A stretch of 64,000 bases of DNA, from NCBI GenBank assembly GCA_022828595.1, contig JAKGHH010000003.1, positions 17,298,934 to 17,362,933 on the forward strand, written 5' to 3'. Source of the stretch: Nelumbo lutea. Lineage: Eukaryota > Streptophyta > Magnoliopsida > Proteales > Nelumbonaceae. Position numbers and translations under genes: made by a program. Below the pieces are notes generated by a model. It saw only the letters and a program-made list of their open reading frames with translations. It had not been told where the DNA came from and made no database searches. Below, piece after piece: positions 12,801-24,800 of this stretch. How positions within the stretch are numbered: position 1 is the stretch's first letter; each line of letters begins with the position of its first letter.

Positions 12801-15800
12801 AGGAATAGCCCGAGGGTCAAGTTTACCACGAGTAGGTGATAGGTTGTGGACAAAACAACGACACCCAAAGACACGCATCGGAATGGTGGACAGCGGGGCT
12901 GTAGGGAACAGGAGCTGATGTGGGGCCTTATACTCTAGTAGCCGAGAGGGCATGCGATTGATGATATATGTCGCACACAATACTGCATCCATCCAGAACT
13001 GTTTCGGCACATTCATATCAATCAGCAAGCCACGAGCAACTTCCAGTAGATGACGATTTTTTCGTTCAGCCACACCATTTTGTTGGGGTGTCTTGGCACA
13101 AGAGCTTCGCTGAAGTGACCCACTCGAAGCAAAGAACTTCGTGAGATCACTATGGAAATATTCCTTTGCATTGTCCGACTGGAAAATATGAATTTCCGTT
13201 TGGAACTGAGTGAACACCATGCGTTGGAAATCTTTCACAATTTGTGGCACTTCATCTCGAGATCGCATAGGATAATCCCAAGTGTATCGAGAATAATCAT
13301 CAATCAACGTAACAAAATACTTATAGCCAGCCGCAGTAGGTAGAGTAACAGGGCCCCAAACATCAGAATAAACAATATGAAATGGAAATTCAGATCTTTT
13401 ATTTCTTAAAGGTAAAGAGCTTCTACAATGCTTACTCAACTGACAAGTTTGACACTGTAATTGACTCACTGACAAGGACTCAAAAATCTTTGGGAACATA
13501 ACTTTTAACGACTCAAAAGAAAGATGACCTAAACGACTATGCCATAAATAGGCCTGACTCTCACTCGCCGAACTTGTGGACTCAGTCGCCACTAGACCAG
13601 CATTATTCTCCAACACGTAGAGACCATCCACCATGCTTCCTCTACCAATCGTCTTCCCCGAGGTCAAATCCTGAAACACACATGAAGACGGAAAAAAGGT
13701 GACTGAGCAGTTCAAAGAGTGAGTAATACTACTAATGGACAACAAATTAATAGGTAATTTCGGAACATGCAGGACATTTGGTAGAGTAAGGCCAAGTGGG
13801 AGAGATATGGTGCCTCGGCCAGCTATGGTAGAAAAGGAACCATCAGCCAGTCTTACCTTATCTCTCCCAGAGAGAAGGTTATATGTCTGGAACAAATTTG
13901 ACTTACCGGTCATGTGATTTGAGGCTCCGGAGTCAATAATCCAAGGTGAATCAGTAGTATGAGATGACACATGGAAGGCTGTGGCATTACCTGATGTAGA
14001 TGCAAATGAGGTAGGAGTAGGCCCAGAATCCACCTGGCGGAGAGTCCTACCATACAATTCCAAATGTTCACAGAAGGAATTGATAATATCTTCCTTAGGG
14101 TCAGAACCGGGATGTCTCTCCTGAGTTACGGAAGGACTAGTCTCTGTCGATGCCAGATTAGCTGAGTTATACCTTCTTTGATTCTGCTAGCCTGGTTTCT
14201 TGCCCTGATCCGGTGCTGACTTCTTACCCAAATCCTGTGCCCATTTAGGTTTTCCATGGAGATCCCAGCATGTATCTTTAGTGTGTCGTGTCTTCTGGCA
14301 GTGAGTGCACCAAAGCTTGCTTTTATCGTTTGTTTTTTTCTGAGTGTCACCCCTTTTAAAACCACCTCCGACATTTGTATCTGAATTTCCCCGGACCGCT
14401 AGGGCAACTGACTCCCCTTCTACACCATTCATCACACTTCTTCTGCTTTCTTCTGACTGCACCAAGGCATACACCTCCTGGACTGATGGCAAGTCTTTAC
14501 TACCCAAGATCTGTACCCTGATGGACTCATATGACTGATTCAGCCCTAGGAGAAAGGCAAACACACGTTGCTGTGATACAAGTGACTTATAGGCTTTTGC
14601 ATCTTCATCACACTTCCAATTCACATTCTGATAGTGATCAAGTTCTTTCCATATTGATGTCAAATCAGAATAGTACATCGAGAGACTCCTCTCCCCCTGC
14701 TTGCAAGTAGAAGATTCTGCTTGTAGTTGATATATCTTGGCATAGTGTCTCTGTTCTGAATAAGTGGACTTCGCTTGTTCCCATATCTCACAAGCAGTTT
14801 CAGCCCACATAAAGGTCTTCCTTACTTGTGGCAGCATTGAAACCAAGAGCCAAGACATCACCATACTGTTCTCTTGGTCCCACCTATCATGCTCAGCACT
14901 TCCATACTTCGGTTCCTTTACTCTCCCATTGATGTATCCTATTTGCCCCCTAGCAGTGATGTAGAGTTTTATCCCCCTAGACCACTCAAGGTAATTCAGA
15001 CCATCAAAGGGAATGACAGCCATGGGAAAGCTCATATCTATTCCCCCACTCACTCCATTGTGGCTCCCTGAGATTTCTGAAGTAGCAGAATTCTCAGTCG
15101 ACATGGTCAAGCAGTTACTCAGTCCCACACACCGGATTTAGGACCCCTCCTTACTCCACAAAGCAATGCTCCACTCAGTTCACACCCACACACTACGGTT
15201 TACCAACCAGATTGTGCACAAACCGTACCAAATTCTGGACAAAACTGAGGTAATAATCGGCAGTTTCAGACCTGCCTATCAGAATTCTAGAATGGCTAAC
15301 AGCCACTAATCAGCAGGAGAGATCCTTCTTGCTTATAGTCAACTCAAACCATTGAGAAGACAGGTCAGCATTGACCTACAATTGTCTTAACACATCAACA
15401 TGATCACACCATCCAAGACAACTAGGGTTACACAGGTTCGATAGCATTCAGCCGCCCCAGATTCATAGGGTTTTCACTCAGCCCATGATCAAGGAGAGTA
15501 AAGAGGAGAAAAATAGAGGAAGAACTGTACTAGTCGTAGCTATTCTATAGTCCAGAATCAGATTTCCTTTTTGCTAGCCTGTTCCACTAATCAGTAGGGT
15601 TGATCGGTCTGCTCTCTTTTAATCAGTATTCCTGCTTCGATACCATCTTGGCAGTGTAGCCGGCCAGAGATAGGTGGAAGAGGAGAGAAGAGAAGAGAAA
15701 AGAGAGAGTTTGCAATGCAACAGTACTGGCGGCGCCAGTGTTTATTTAATATATATAGGGCAACAGAAATAACAAGGGAAAAGGCCCTTGTGCCCCTGAG

Positions 15801-18800
15801 TACAATAACAGACATAACAGAAATAAAAAACGAAATAAAAAAAACACTTTAATTAGACAAACAGGCCCTAACAACTGCAACTAAGTTATTCTAACATTAT
15901 TCCAACACACTCTATAGCCTGATAATGATCCAATTCTTTCCATATGGAGGTAAGGGCTGAATAATATGAAGACAAACTACGGTTTCCCTGTTTACATGTT
16001 GAAGATTCAGCTTGTAACTGGTAAACCTTGCCATAATGCCTTTGCTCAGAATAGGTAGTTCTGGCCTATTCCCAGATCTCACTAGCGGCATCTGCCCACA
16101 TAAAGTTCTTCTTCACATCAGGTTCCATGACTGCGAGGAGCCAAGACATCACCATACTATTTTCTTGGTCCCACCTATCATGTTCAACCGTCTCACCCTT
16201 GGGTTCTTTCACCCTTCCATTAATGTAACCAGCTTTACTCCTTGCCGTTACATAGAGTTTTGTTCTGTTCCCAGATCTCACTAGCGGCATCTGCCCATAT
16301 AAAGTTCTTCACATCAGGTTCCATGACTGCGAGGAGCCAAGACATCACCATACTGTTTTCTTGGTCCCACCTATCATGTTCAACCGTCTCACCCTTGGGT
16401 TCTTTCACCCTTCCATTAATGTAATCAGCTTTACCCCTTGCCATTACATAGATTTTTACGCTCTTAGCCCACTCCAGGTAGTTCAGACCGTTTAAAGGGG
16501 TAATTGGCATGGGAAAAACCATGTTTTCACCTCCCATACCCACTGTGCTACGGGTTGGTGTAGCCCCCGATGAAGTTGATTCATAATTTGCCATCGGATA
16601 CTACTGAAAAACAATCCAAACACCACCCAACTACACAGCAGCCACAATCAGAATACCAACCCTCAAGGAATTTACTTCTAGGATGTGAGCAAGAGACCAA
16701 AAAACACTGCTGAAAACAACTCTGAGAAGGTTCAGTCAACACAACCAGTCATTAAACCAGCCCGGTAATCAGTTCAACACCACCAAGACAGACATTACTA
16801 TCAGTTTGATTGTAGTTCATACAGTCTAACCATCCAACATCCAAACAAATACCTATATAACCAAGGAATGATCCCTACACACCATCGGCCAAAGAAGACT
16901 GAAACAAAAAACACACCTATTCAGCACTTGTATGAAGGTGCTAACCTGAACTTGACTTCACAGCATCGAACAGAGGAGGAAGGGAGTCTGTACCAGCATC
17001 GCCCTTCTCTGACCGGGGTTTTCTTGGTATTACGACGAAGGAAAAAACCATAGAAATTGCTGCCAGAAAACTACTAGGGTTTCCACAGAGACTGCCGCCA
17101 GAAAACTGCTAGGGTTTCCACAGAAACTGCCACCAGAAAACTGCTAGGGTTTCCGCCAGTAACTTACTTGGGTTTCCCTGTCTTCCATGTCCAAAACTTT
17201 TAAAGAAGGAAACCTTGCTCAAAACAGGAGGGATCATAGGTCTTTTACAGCCCAGAAAACCTGCTCTGATACCATGTAATGATTTATGGAGAGTGGGAGA
17301 GAGAGAGAGAGAGAAAGAGAAGAGAAAGAGAGGTATGATTGAGAGAAGAAAGATGCTACTGGCTGCTGCCAATCTTCTATTTATATTAACTTAATAAAGG
17401 AATAGAAATTACAAGTATGCCCCTGGCGGTACACCCTAGAACCAAAAATAATAAGAAAAAAAAACAAGTAACTAACTGACAGTATCCTAAGAAGTCAGCC
17501 TACTAACAACTGCTATAAAGTAACAATTAAATAAGCCTTACAACAGATGTAAATGGGTTTTCATAGTAAGACATAGGGCTGATGGCACGGTGGAGCGGTA
17601 TAAAGCTCGTTTAGTGGCAAAGGGGTTTACACAAGTGTATGGAGTGGCTTATGCAAAAACTTTTGCATCTGCTTCTAAGATGAATTCCATTAGAGCCTTT
17701 TTCTCCTTAGTTGCTAATTTTGATTGGGATCTTCATCAACTAGACATCAAGAATGCCTTTCTAAATGGTGACCTTGAAGAGGAAGTGTACATGGTACAAC
17801 CCCTTGGTTTTTGCGTTCAAGGTAATGAATAGAAAGTGTGCAGGTTAAAAAAATCATTATATGGCCTGAAACATTCATCGAGAGCCTATCTGATCACACA
17901 TTGTTTGTGAAAAGAGGGGAAGGGAAAATTGCAAAATTGATAGTATATATTGATGATATAGTTATCACTGGTAATTGGAAGGATGAAATTCAAAAGTTGA
18001 AGAGATTTCTTGCTACCTAGTTTGAAGTGAAAGATCTAGGTCCTCTAAGGTACTTCCTTGGGATCGAAGTTGCCCGCTCACACAAGGGTATCTTCATTTC
18101 CCAAAGAAAGTATGTCCTAGATCTACTCCAGGATACAGGAAAATTGGGAGTGGAGCCTATTGATTCTCCTACTGATCCTAATCACAAATTAGGTGACTGT
18201 CAAGGTGAACCCATAAAAAATGTGAAGCAGTTTCATAGATTCGTAGGAAGATTGTTATATCTTTCTATGACCTGACCAGACATTGCTTGTATAATGGGTG
18301 TTCTTAGCCAGTTCATGCATGCCCCTAAGACTACCCACCTTGAAGCAGCTGAAAGAGTTCTTAGATATCTTAAGAAGTTCCCAGGTGCATGCTTATTGTT
18401 TCAAAAGCACGGGCATTTGAAAGTTGAAGTGTATACCGATGCAGTTTGATCAGAATCCTTGAATTATAGGAAGTTGACCAGCGGCTACCGTACCTTTGTG
18501 GGAGGGAACCTAGTTACCTGGAGAAGCAAAAAGCAGAATGTGGTAGCTAGGTTTAGTGCTGAAGCTGAATATAGGGCAATGTCTCATGGAGTGGCTGAAA
18601 TTATTTGGCTAAAAGATTTGTTGAGTGAGTTGAGTTTTTCAGTTGATGGACCTATGACTCTATTCTGTGAGATAACAAAACAGCCATAAACATTGCTGCT
18701 AATCTAGTGCTGCATGATAGAACTAAGCACATCGAAGTCGACAAACATTTTTGTCAGAGAAAAGGTCGTCACAAGGGAAGTGTGTACCCCCTATCTGAAG

Positions 18801-21800
18801 ACCAACTTGCAGATATCTTCACAAAAGGGTTACATCACTCACGACATGATTTATGTGACAAGTTGAGCATGATTGACATCTATGTCCCAACTTGAGGGGG
18901 AGTGTTAAAGTCTGTTATTCTTTAAGTTCAGTACTGCAGGGGTACTATAGTATTTCCCATCTTTTATTTTTTGTGTTATGTTGCCTTAGTATAATACTAA
19001 ATGCTGGCACCGCCAGCAGGATCTTTTGACTCTCAATTTCTCTTCTCTCCTCTCCTCTCTCTTCTCTCTTCCTTTCTTCTTCTCTTCTGTATAATAATGT
19101 ATTTTTTATTTTCATTTTCATGTTGATTTTCTGTGACTAGATTTTACTTTTATGATCTTTTTAACTCCATGTTATAGATTTGATCTATCAGGTAAATCCT
19201 GATTGATTCCAATGAAAGGCTAAAATACAGATTGCAGTTGGCTTTCCTCAAGAAGTCAAATATTTTTTTTTAATCTTTTTGAAACTATGAAGTATAATAT
19301 TGTCTTCAGAAATCCATAAAAATACAAAGAGACACCCCTGTACATTGAGACACTGTACGTAGGGGATATACTCATGTAGTCAAGTCTTGCGGAAGACAAA
19401 TGTGTCACTTAATGAATATCTATAAGAAAGTGCAACCAAATTAGTAATTATCTTTAAAGATTTATGTCTTTCACTTACATGTCTGACATTTATGCTTACT
19501 TGAACCAAACAAGTCTTTTAGTTCAATCATCAAATATTGCAGGACTGTGCATTGTAATAGTTGGAAAAAAGTAGTTCTTCCATAGGACTAGAGATATCTA
19601 CAATCTGCTGCTACCTTGAAAATACTTTCTGACTCTACCATTCAGAGCCTCAGTTCTCGAGTGATTACTTATGACATGATTCCACCATTAGATGATGGAA
19701 ATATCCATCCCCTGCTCCTTAAACCAAAGATTGGTTCTTTAATGGCTTTTGGTGATAGGGTTATTCTAAGATGTCACCGTTATATCTAATGGATCCATTT
19801 TTGTGGTTTTTGTCCAAACTAACAGGAAGTTCCAGCTGCTTTTGTGTCCTTCAAGTCCCGGTATGGTGCTGCAATTGCTTTCCACATCCAACAATCAACA
19901 AATCCCACAAAGTGGGTCACAGAGCCAGCTCCTGAGCCTAATGATGTTTACTGGCATTTCTTTTCTACATCATTTATAAAAAGATGGATATCAAAGCTGG
20001 TCGTTATTGTTGCATGTATTCTCCTTACAATTCTGTTCCTTATTCCAGTTGTGTTTGTACAAGGTCTTACTCATCTGGATCAGTTGGAGACCTTTATGCC
20101 TTTCCTGAAAGGAATATTGACCATGTAAGTGGTTCTATAAGCATTCAACTCACTATTAAAAAGGGGTAATTTCAGTTCCAGCTAAAATATGCACTCCGTT
20201 TTATGAAATTTGACCTTAACATTTTCCTTCAGTTATTGCACCTTAATATTTTTCCTTCCAAATAGTTGATGTATACTTAACTCCATGGAAGTGTATTGTA
20301 TTACCCATTGTTCATAATATCACTTTTTCTTTGTAGAAAAATATAATATCACTGAAAAATAGCAAACTTGCCCAAAATTTTCCATCTTCCCAAGGGGGAG
20401 GGAGGGATGTAAAATCTATTTCTTTATAAATAACCTTAAATTTTATTAACTATGGAGCATAAAATGTATTATTTACAATACCTTTTTGAGAGATGACTTC
20501 TACCATTTGTCCCCTTTCTTTAACAATTGGCCTGTCCCTCCCCTTGCTTTGCTAGATTGTCTGCCATGCTATTGGCAGCCCTCTATACCAATCTAATTCT
20601 CACTTCAATTTCTCAAGTCAGCCACCTGGATTCATTTTATTTCATTTCTATATTGCCACAAGACAATATAGAAATGGACTGCCCTTTATTTCCACAATGC
20701 AGCCTCTCTACACTGCAGCCATCCTGTCATCAATCTTGAATCACCTTCAGTAACTAACTTCTTCTTGTTCATATTCCTTGCCTGTTGCACACCCTCCTTA
20801 CAGCCATAAACCTATTGGAGTCAAAAAATTTCCAAAGATGTCTTGATATCTTTCCAACATTTCAAAAATTTTCAAATTAATGCAGTTTTCAATTTATTAT
20901 ATGCAACAATTCCAAGTTTTGACAAAAAATATTGGGGAAGTTTCAGTAGGTTTTCCAAAATTAATTGCAAATAGTTGTCATAAAGAGAACGAAACATGTT
21001 TTGCACAAAATTGGGAAAAATATATTTGGTGTAATAGTAGAGTCTTGGTCTGATAAGTGTGAGAATGTGGGTTCAAGTCTGAAAGTGGCCTTTTTGTGCA
21101 AAAAATGCCAAAGTTAGGTCTGTGTCCAGTCCACCCCTCCCAAGGCCCTAGGTAGCTGGGACCAACATTGGGAAATGGACTTTTTTATTTGGCTTTGTTG
21201 ATTTTAGACCAATCAACAATTTTAATTGAGTTTTTTTTTTTCAAATGTAAATAATATTTTTTAAAAATAATTGAATATTTAATTTAAGAATAATTATATT
21301 TTATAATAACTGTGCAGTAATATAATAATTATAGTAATAATTGACATCCTTATCTAATATTCTGGCCATAGAATTCAAGTCATAGATGATTTTAGATAAC
21401 CCAAAAGGAAGTCAGGATATGAGAGTTATATTTGATTTACAAGGGTAACCACCATTCATTTGTTGTACATGTTGGATTATATTCTTTAGGTTTTGAGTGT
21501 GTAATTATGCCTCTTTAACAATTCCTAATGTTCATTAATAAATTCCATGCTTTCTTATATTTTCTAATCTCTCCCTAATTTCCCAAGATTTTCCAGACTT
21601 CTAAACAAAACCTATGAATTTCCACAAAATTATTCTCATTTTCACCTGTCAAAATGCCTAACCAAACCAAAACTTCATAGCTATACATTGGAGATCCTCA
21701 ATGGTTAGTGGAATATTTTAAAAAACTTGAATATGATACAAAGCATACATAGAGGGTCCAGTGTTTCTATATAGGAAACTGTCTAAAAAGCATTTCCTTA

Positions 21801-24800
21801 TGGTGGCATTTGAGAACTGGTTTGTCTTCTTGGTGCCTTTCTCCTACTTGGTCAATTAAGGGCTTATAATTGTTTTGAAGTGCTACATAATCATGCACGG
21901 TGGTAATTGGAGGCAATGTGATTAGACTAAAAAGTCTAGTTGGCAAGCAAAGCTTCAGATTCAGAGTTGAACACAATGAGAGACAAGTGAGAAAAGGGGA
22001 AACACTTCTTCCTTGATGAAGAGGTTGTTTCTGGCTTGGCCTTGTGAGCATTGACTTAGCAGTGGTCTGTTTTTGAGTGGTGTCTGTCAGTTATGGGTGC
22101 TGTGTTATGGGTAATTTTGTGTTGAAAATAATTTTTTTTTTTTTTGCTTCCTTCAGGTTGGTGTTTTCACAGTTATTTGCCTGCTTGGGGTGTACATGTC
22201 TTTTCTTGCATTTTCCCTGTGTAATTTCTCTTTTCATGTAGTATGTTCTCTTACTAGTAACTCTCTGTCATTTACCAAAGAAGAAAGATCATAGTGATTA
22301 TGGCTTATTTTAGATACATAAAGTTTATTACTGTATTGGGTTGATTCAGCTTCTAGCCTTCCATGAATGACCTACCTTTGCTTGCATTTGTCATATTGTT
22401 GGTATCTTTACTGCTTTTAATTCTAAGTTAGTAGTAATATGTATTAAGGATCCTACATCTTTGTCTAGAAAAGTTCAAGTTGTATTATAGAATGTCTAGA
22501 GGTTCTTCATCACTTTGTTCATTGGGTAAAATGTTATTCATATTTGGAAACTCTGGTCATAAAGGCAGCAGGTGAGACTAGGTGGCAGGGTAATATCTTG
22601 TTTCCTAAGTGTTTAGACGGGTGCCTTGGTAGTTTTAGACAAATAAGACCTGTATTTGTTGGATATGATCCATGATGACATGTGCTTTTTTTTTCAAATT
22701 ATTAGTATTCTATATTGAAAATAACTAAAATGAAGGCAATAATAATGAACATTGCACATCAAGACATATTACTTCACCAATATCACCTTCAATCATAAAT
22801 TTCAATATTCCATTCAACAAACAGTGAATCATATTTAAGTAATGAATTTTCATATAGAAAGAATTCAAACAAATAAGAAAAACACAATCAATAGCATAGT
22901 GAACCAGAGGAAATAATCAAAGTAACAGAACATTCAACCCAAGGAAGTATTGCAGCAAAAATCAAATAAAGTAATGAACAGCACTCTAATATATATATGC
23001 TGTATGATCTTTGTATTGTAGAACATAAATAAAATGCAACAAAATATACACAACATATGATAAGATGTCTGCTATGCCCTTTTCCTTATCTGAGAGGGCA
23101 TCTAACTTGTGTGCAAATATACAGAGTTGACTAATTTCCTGCAAAACTGTCTTCCATGCCCTTTTCCTTGTGTCCCCTCCCTGCAAAAATGTCTTGTCCT
23201 AGGCATTGACTGGTCACTTTCCTTGATTAACTATGGAAGAATCCAGAGGATCAACCATTCTCTCTGCTTCTCTTTTCATTGTAGATGGTGAACATGTTTT
23301 GTGATACTAGATTTTAGTGTTCTTTCCCCAATCTCTTGTGAATATACAAAGCCGTAGTTCCTTCTTAATTCTATCTTACTGAACAAAATAAAAGCTTGTG
23401 ATGCTTTTTTAACTGCAGTAGCATTTTATGTTTTGCAAGAAGATGTTATAAATGGTTGAGCATGAGCCATTTTGATGTCCAAACTGTAATTGTTTTCCAG
23501 ATAGCAACCGGCTATTATTTTTTGACGAAAGTTTAAGAAAGATACTGATAAATTAATTCATTAATGTGCAGAGCATTTGTCAGTCAAGTAATTACTGGAT
23601 ATCTTCCGAGCCTCATTCTTCAGTTGTTTCTAAAAACTGTGTCTCCCATCATGAAGATCTTTTCCTCCATGCAAGGATATATCTCCCATAGTCAGATTGA
23701 AATAAGTGCTTGTAAGAAAGTACTCTGGTTCACCATATGGAACATTTTCTTTGCAAATGTACTATCCGGATCAGCTCTATATCAAATTAATATTTTCCTT
23801 GAGCCCAAGAATATTCCAGGGAAGTTAGCTATAGCTGTTCCAGCTCAGGTAAAAACATATTTCCATCGTTCTTCCAGACTTTTTTTTTTAATTAAGGTGG
23901 ATTTCAACATATCGAGGTCAAGTTCAGCACTTAAATATGCCCTTATTTACCTAATATGGAAGATTACTTTATGACATTGTAGCCATGGTTCAAATTATCA
24001 GCAATATTTCCAAGAGGAAGTGTGCTGAGTCTGGGGCTACAAAACTGTAGATGGTTTTAGCACCTTTGCAACTTTCTAGGTTCCCATGTTCAGAATATTA
24101 TAACCTGTCACTGAAGGGACCAAATTGTAAAAACATAGTGAATATATAGCTTGTATATCATTATTGCATATAATTCATTTCAATAAAGCATAACCGATTA
24201 CTGATCAAAAAAATGAGGTAGGCCATATGTATAGTATGGCATAATGGAGACAATATTTGTGTCCACTGAGACCATAATTCTGTTTATATTTTTGTGTTTG
24301 TTGATTTTGTGATGCAATGAAAATCATAGAACAACTAAAAGTGTTCAGTGAGATTCATATCCCTGAAACCTGAAACAAACTGAACTCAAATGTAAACTAC
24401 ATGCAAAGATGGGTAACAATAATGATTTGTAATGTGGATATTTCTGACTTTCTCTTCCTGAAACCAGCTATCCTTTTGTGAGGATTTAAGATAAAGGTAT
24501 TTTTTATTATTTTGGGTGTAGGCATCATTCTTCATTGCCTATGTTGTCACATCTGGGTGGACCAGTCTATCATCAGAACTCTTTCGTGTGATTCCTCTCA
24601 TCTGGGATTTTATAAGAAGACATTGTTCAGGAAGTTATGCAGATGAGTTTGAAGTTCCCTCTATTCCTTACCACAGAGAAATTCCTAGAATTCTCTTCTT
24701 TGGGCTCCTTGGCATTACATATTTCCTTCTGGCTCCATTAATTCTGCCTTTCCTGTTAGTTTATTATTGTCTCGGGTATATTATCTACCGTAATCAGGTC

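Larger units (their letters stand above)
10491..15907 (-). mobile_element. Element C: youngest Ty1/copia retrotransposon, near full length (5.4 kb)
   Basis: Two 261-bp LTRs (10491-10751 and 15647-15907) enclose gag-pol on the - strand. ACTCT (or CACTCT) repeats at 10486-10490 and 15909-15913 as target duplication; the exact LTR edge is uncertain by 1-3 bases. A primer-site complement (GCTTCGATACCA, about 15634-15645) and a polypurine complement (10752-10760) sit in the expected places. Gag-pol is one frame with two in-frame stops and two single-base frameshifts, so it is recent but dead. Confidence 0.92.
6408..17545 (-). mobile_element. Element B: Ty1/copia retrotransposon, interrupted by element C
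   Basis: LTRs lie at 6408-6681 (274 bp) and 17275-17545 (271 bp), starting TGTAATG and ending ACAACA on the + strand. A perfect 5-bp target duplication, GATGT, flanks it (6403-6407 and 17546-17550). Next to the inner LTR ends are a tRNA-Met primer site (about 17260-17274) and a polypurine tract complement (CTCCCCCTC, 6682-6690). Without C the element is about 5.7 kb. By eye the LTRs differ at about a dozen positions plus changes in a GA-rich tract, around 5-6 %, so B is older than C. Confidence 0.9.
2400..19110 (+). mobile_element. Element A: 5'-truncated Ty1/copia element, split into three pieces by later insertions
   Basis: Coding similarity to a copia polyprotein starts near 2400 and runs on the + strand in three blocks: 2400-4063, 6222-6407 and 17551-18895. 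The blocks join at codon level once elements D and B are removed. Gag and the 5' LTR are missing. A polypurine tract follows the stop (18894-18902) and a 3' LTR begins TGTTAAAG at 18903. This is the oldest visible member of the nest: it carries many stops and hosts both D and B. It lies in the same direction as the channel gene. Confidence 0.82.
1038..19825 (+). other. Giant intron of the CSC1-like gene filled with nested LTR retroelements
   Basis: Donor GAG|GTACAT at 1037/1038 and acceptor AACAG|GAAGTT at 19825/19826 enclose about 18.8 kb. Nearly all of 2.4-19.1 kb is copia-type DNA. The other introns of this gene are 0.67-3.4 kb, so the insertions account for most of the excess. The parts outside the elements (1038-2400 and about 19110-19825) hold an LTR-like remnant, simple repeats and no gene. 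Confidence 0.88.

Noticed and set aside
17060..17160. CRISPR-like array
   Set aside because: Three diverged contiguous units without spacers, in the leader of a plant retroelement.
21025..21105. tRNA gene
   Set aside because: A good B box is present, but the cloverleaf stems do not form and the sequence continues as a SINE-like body.
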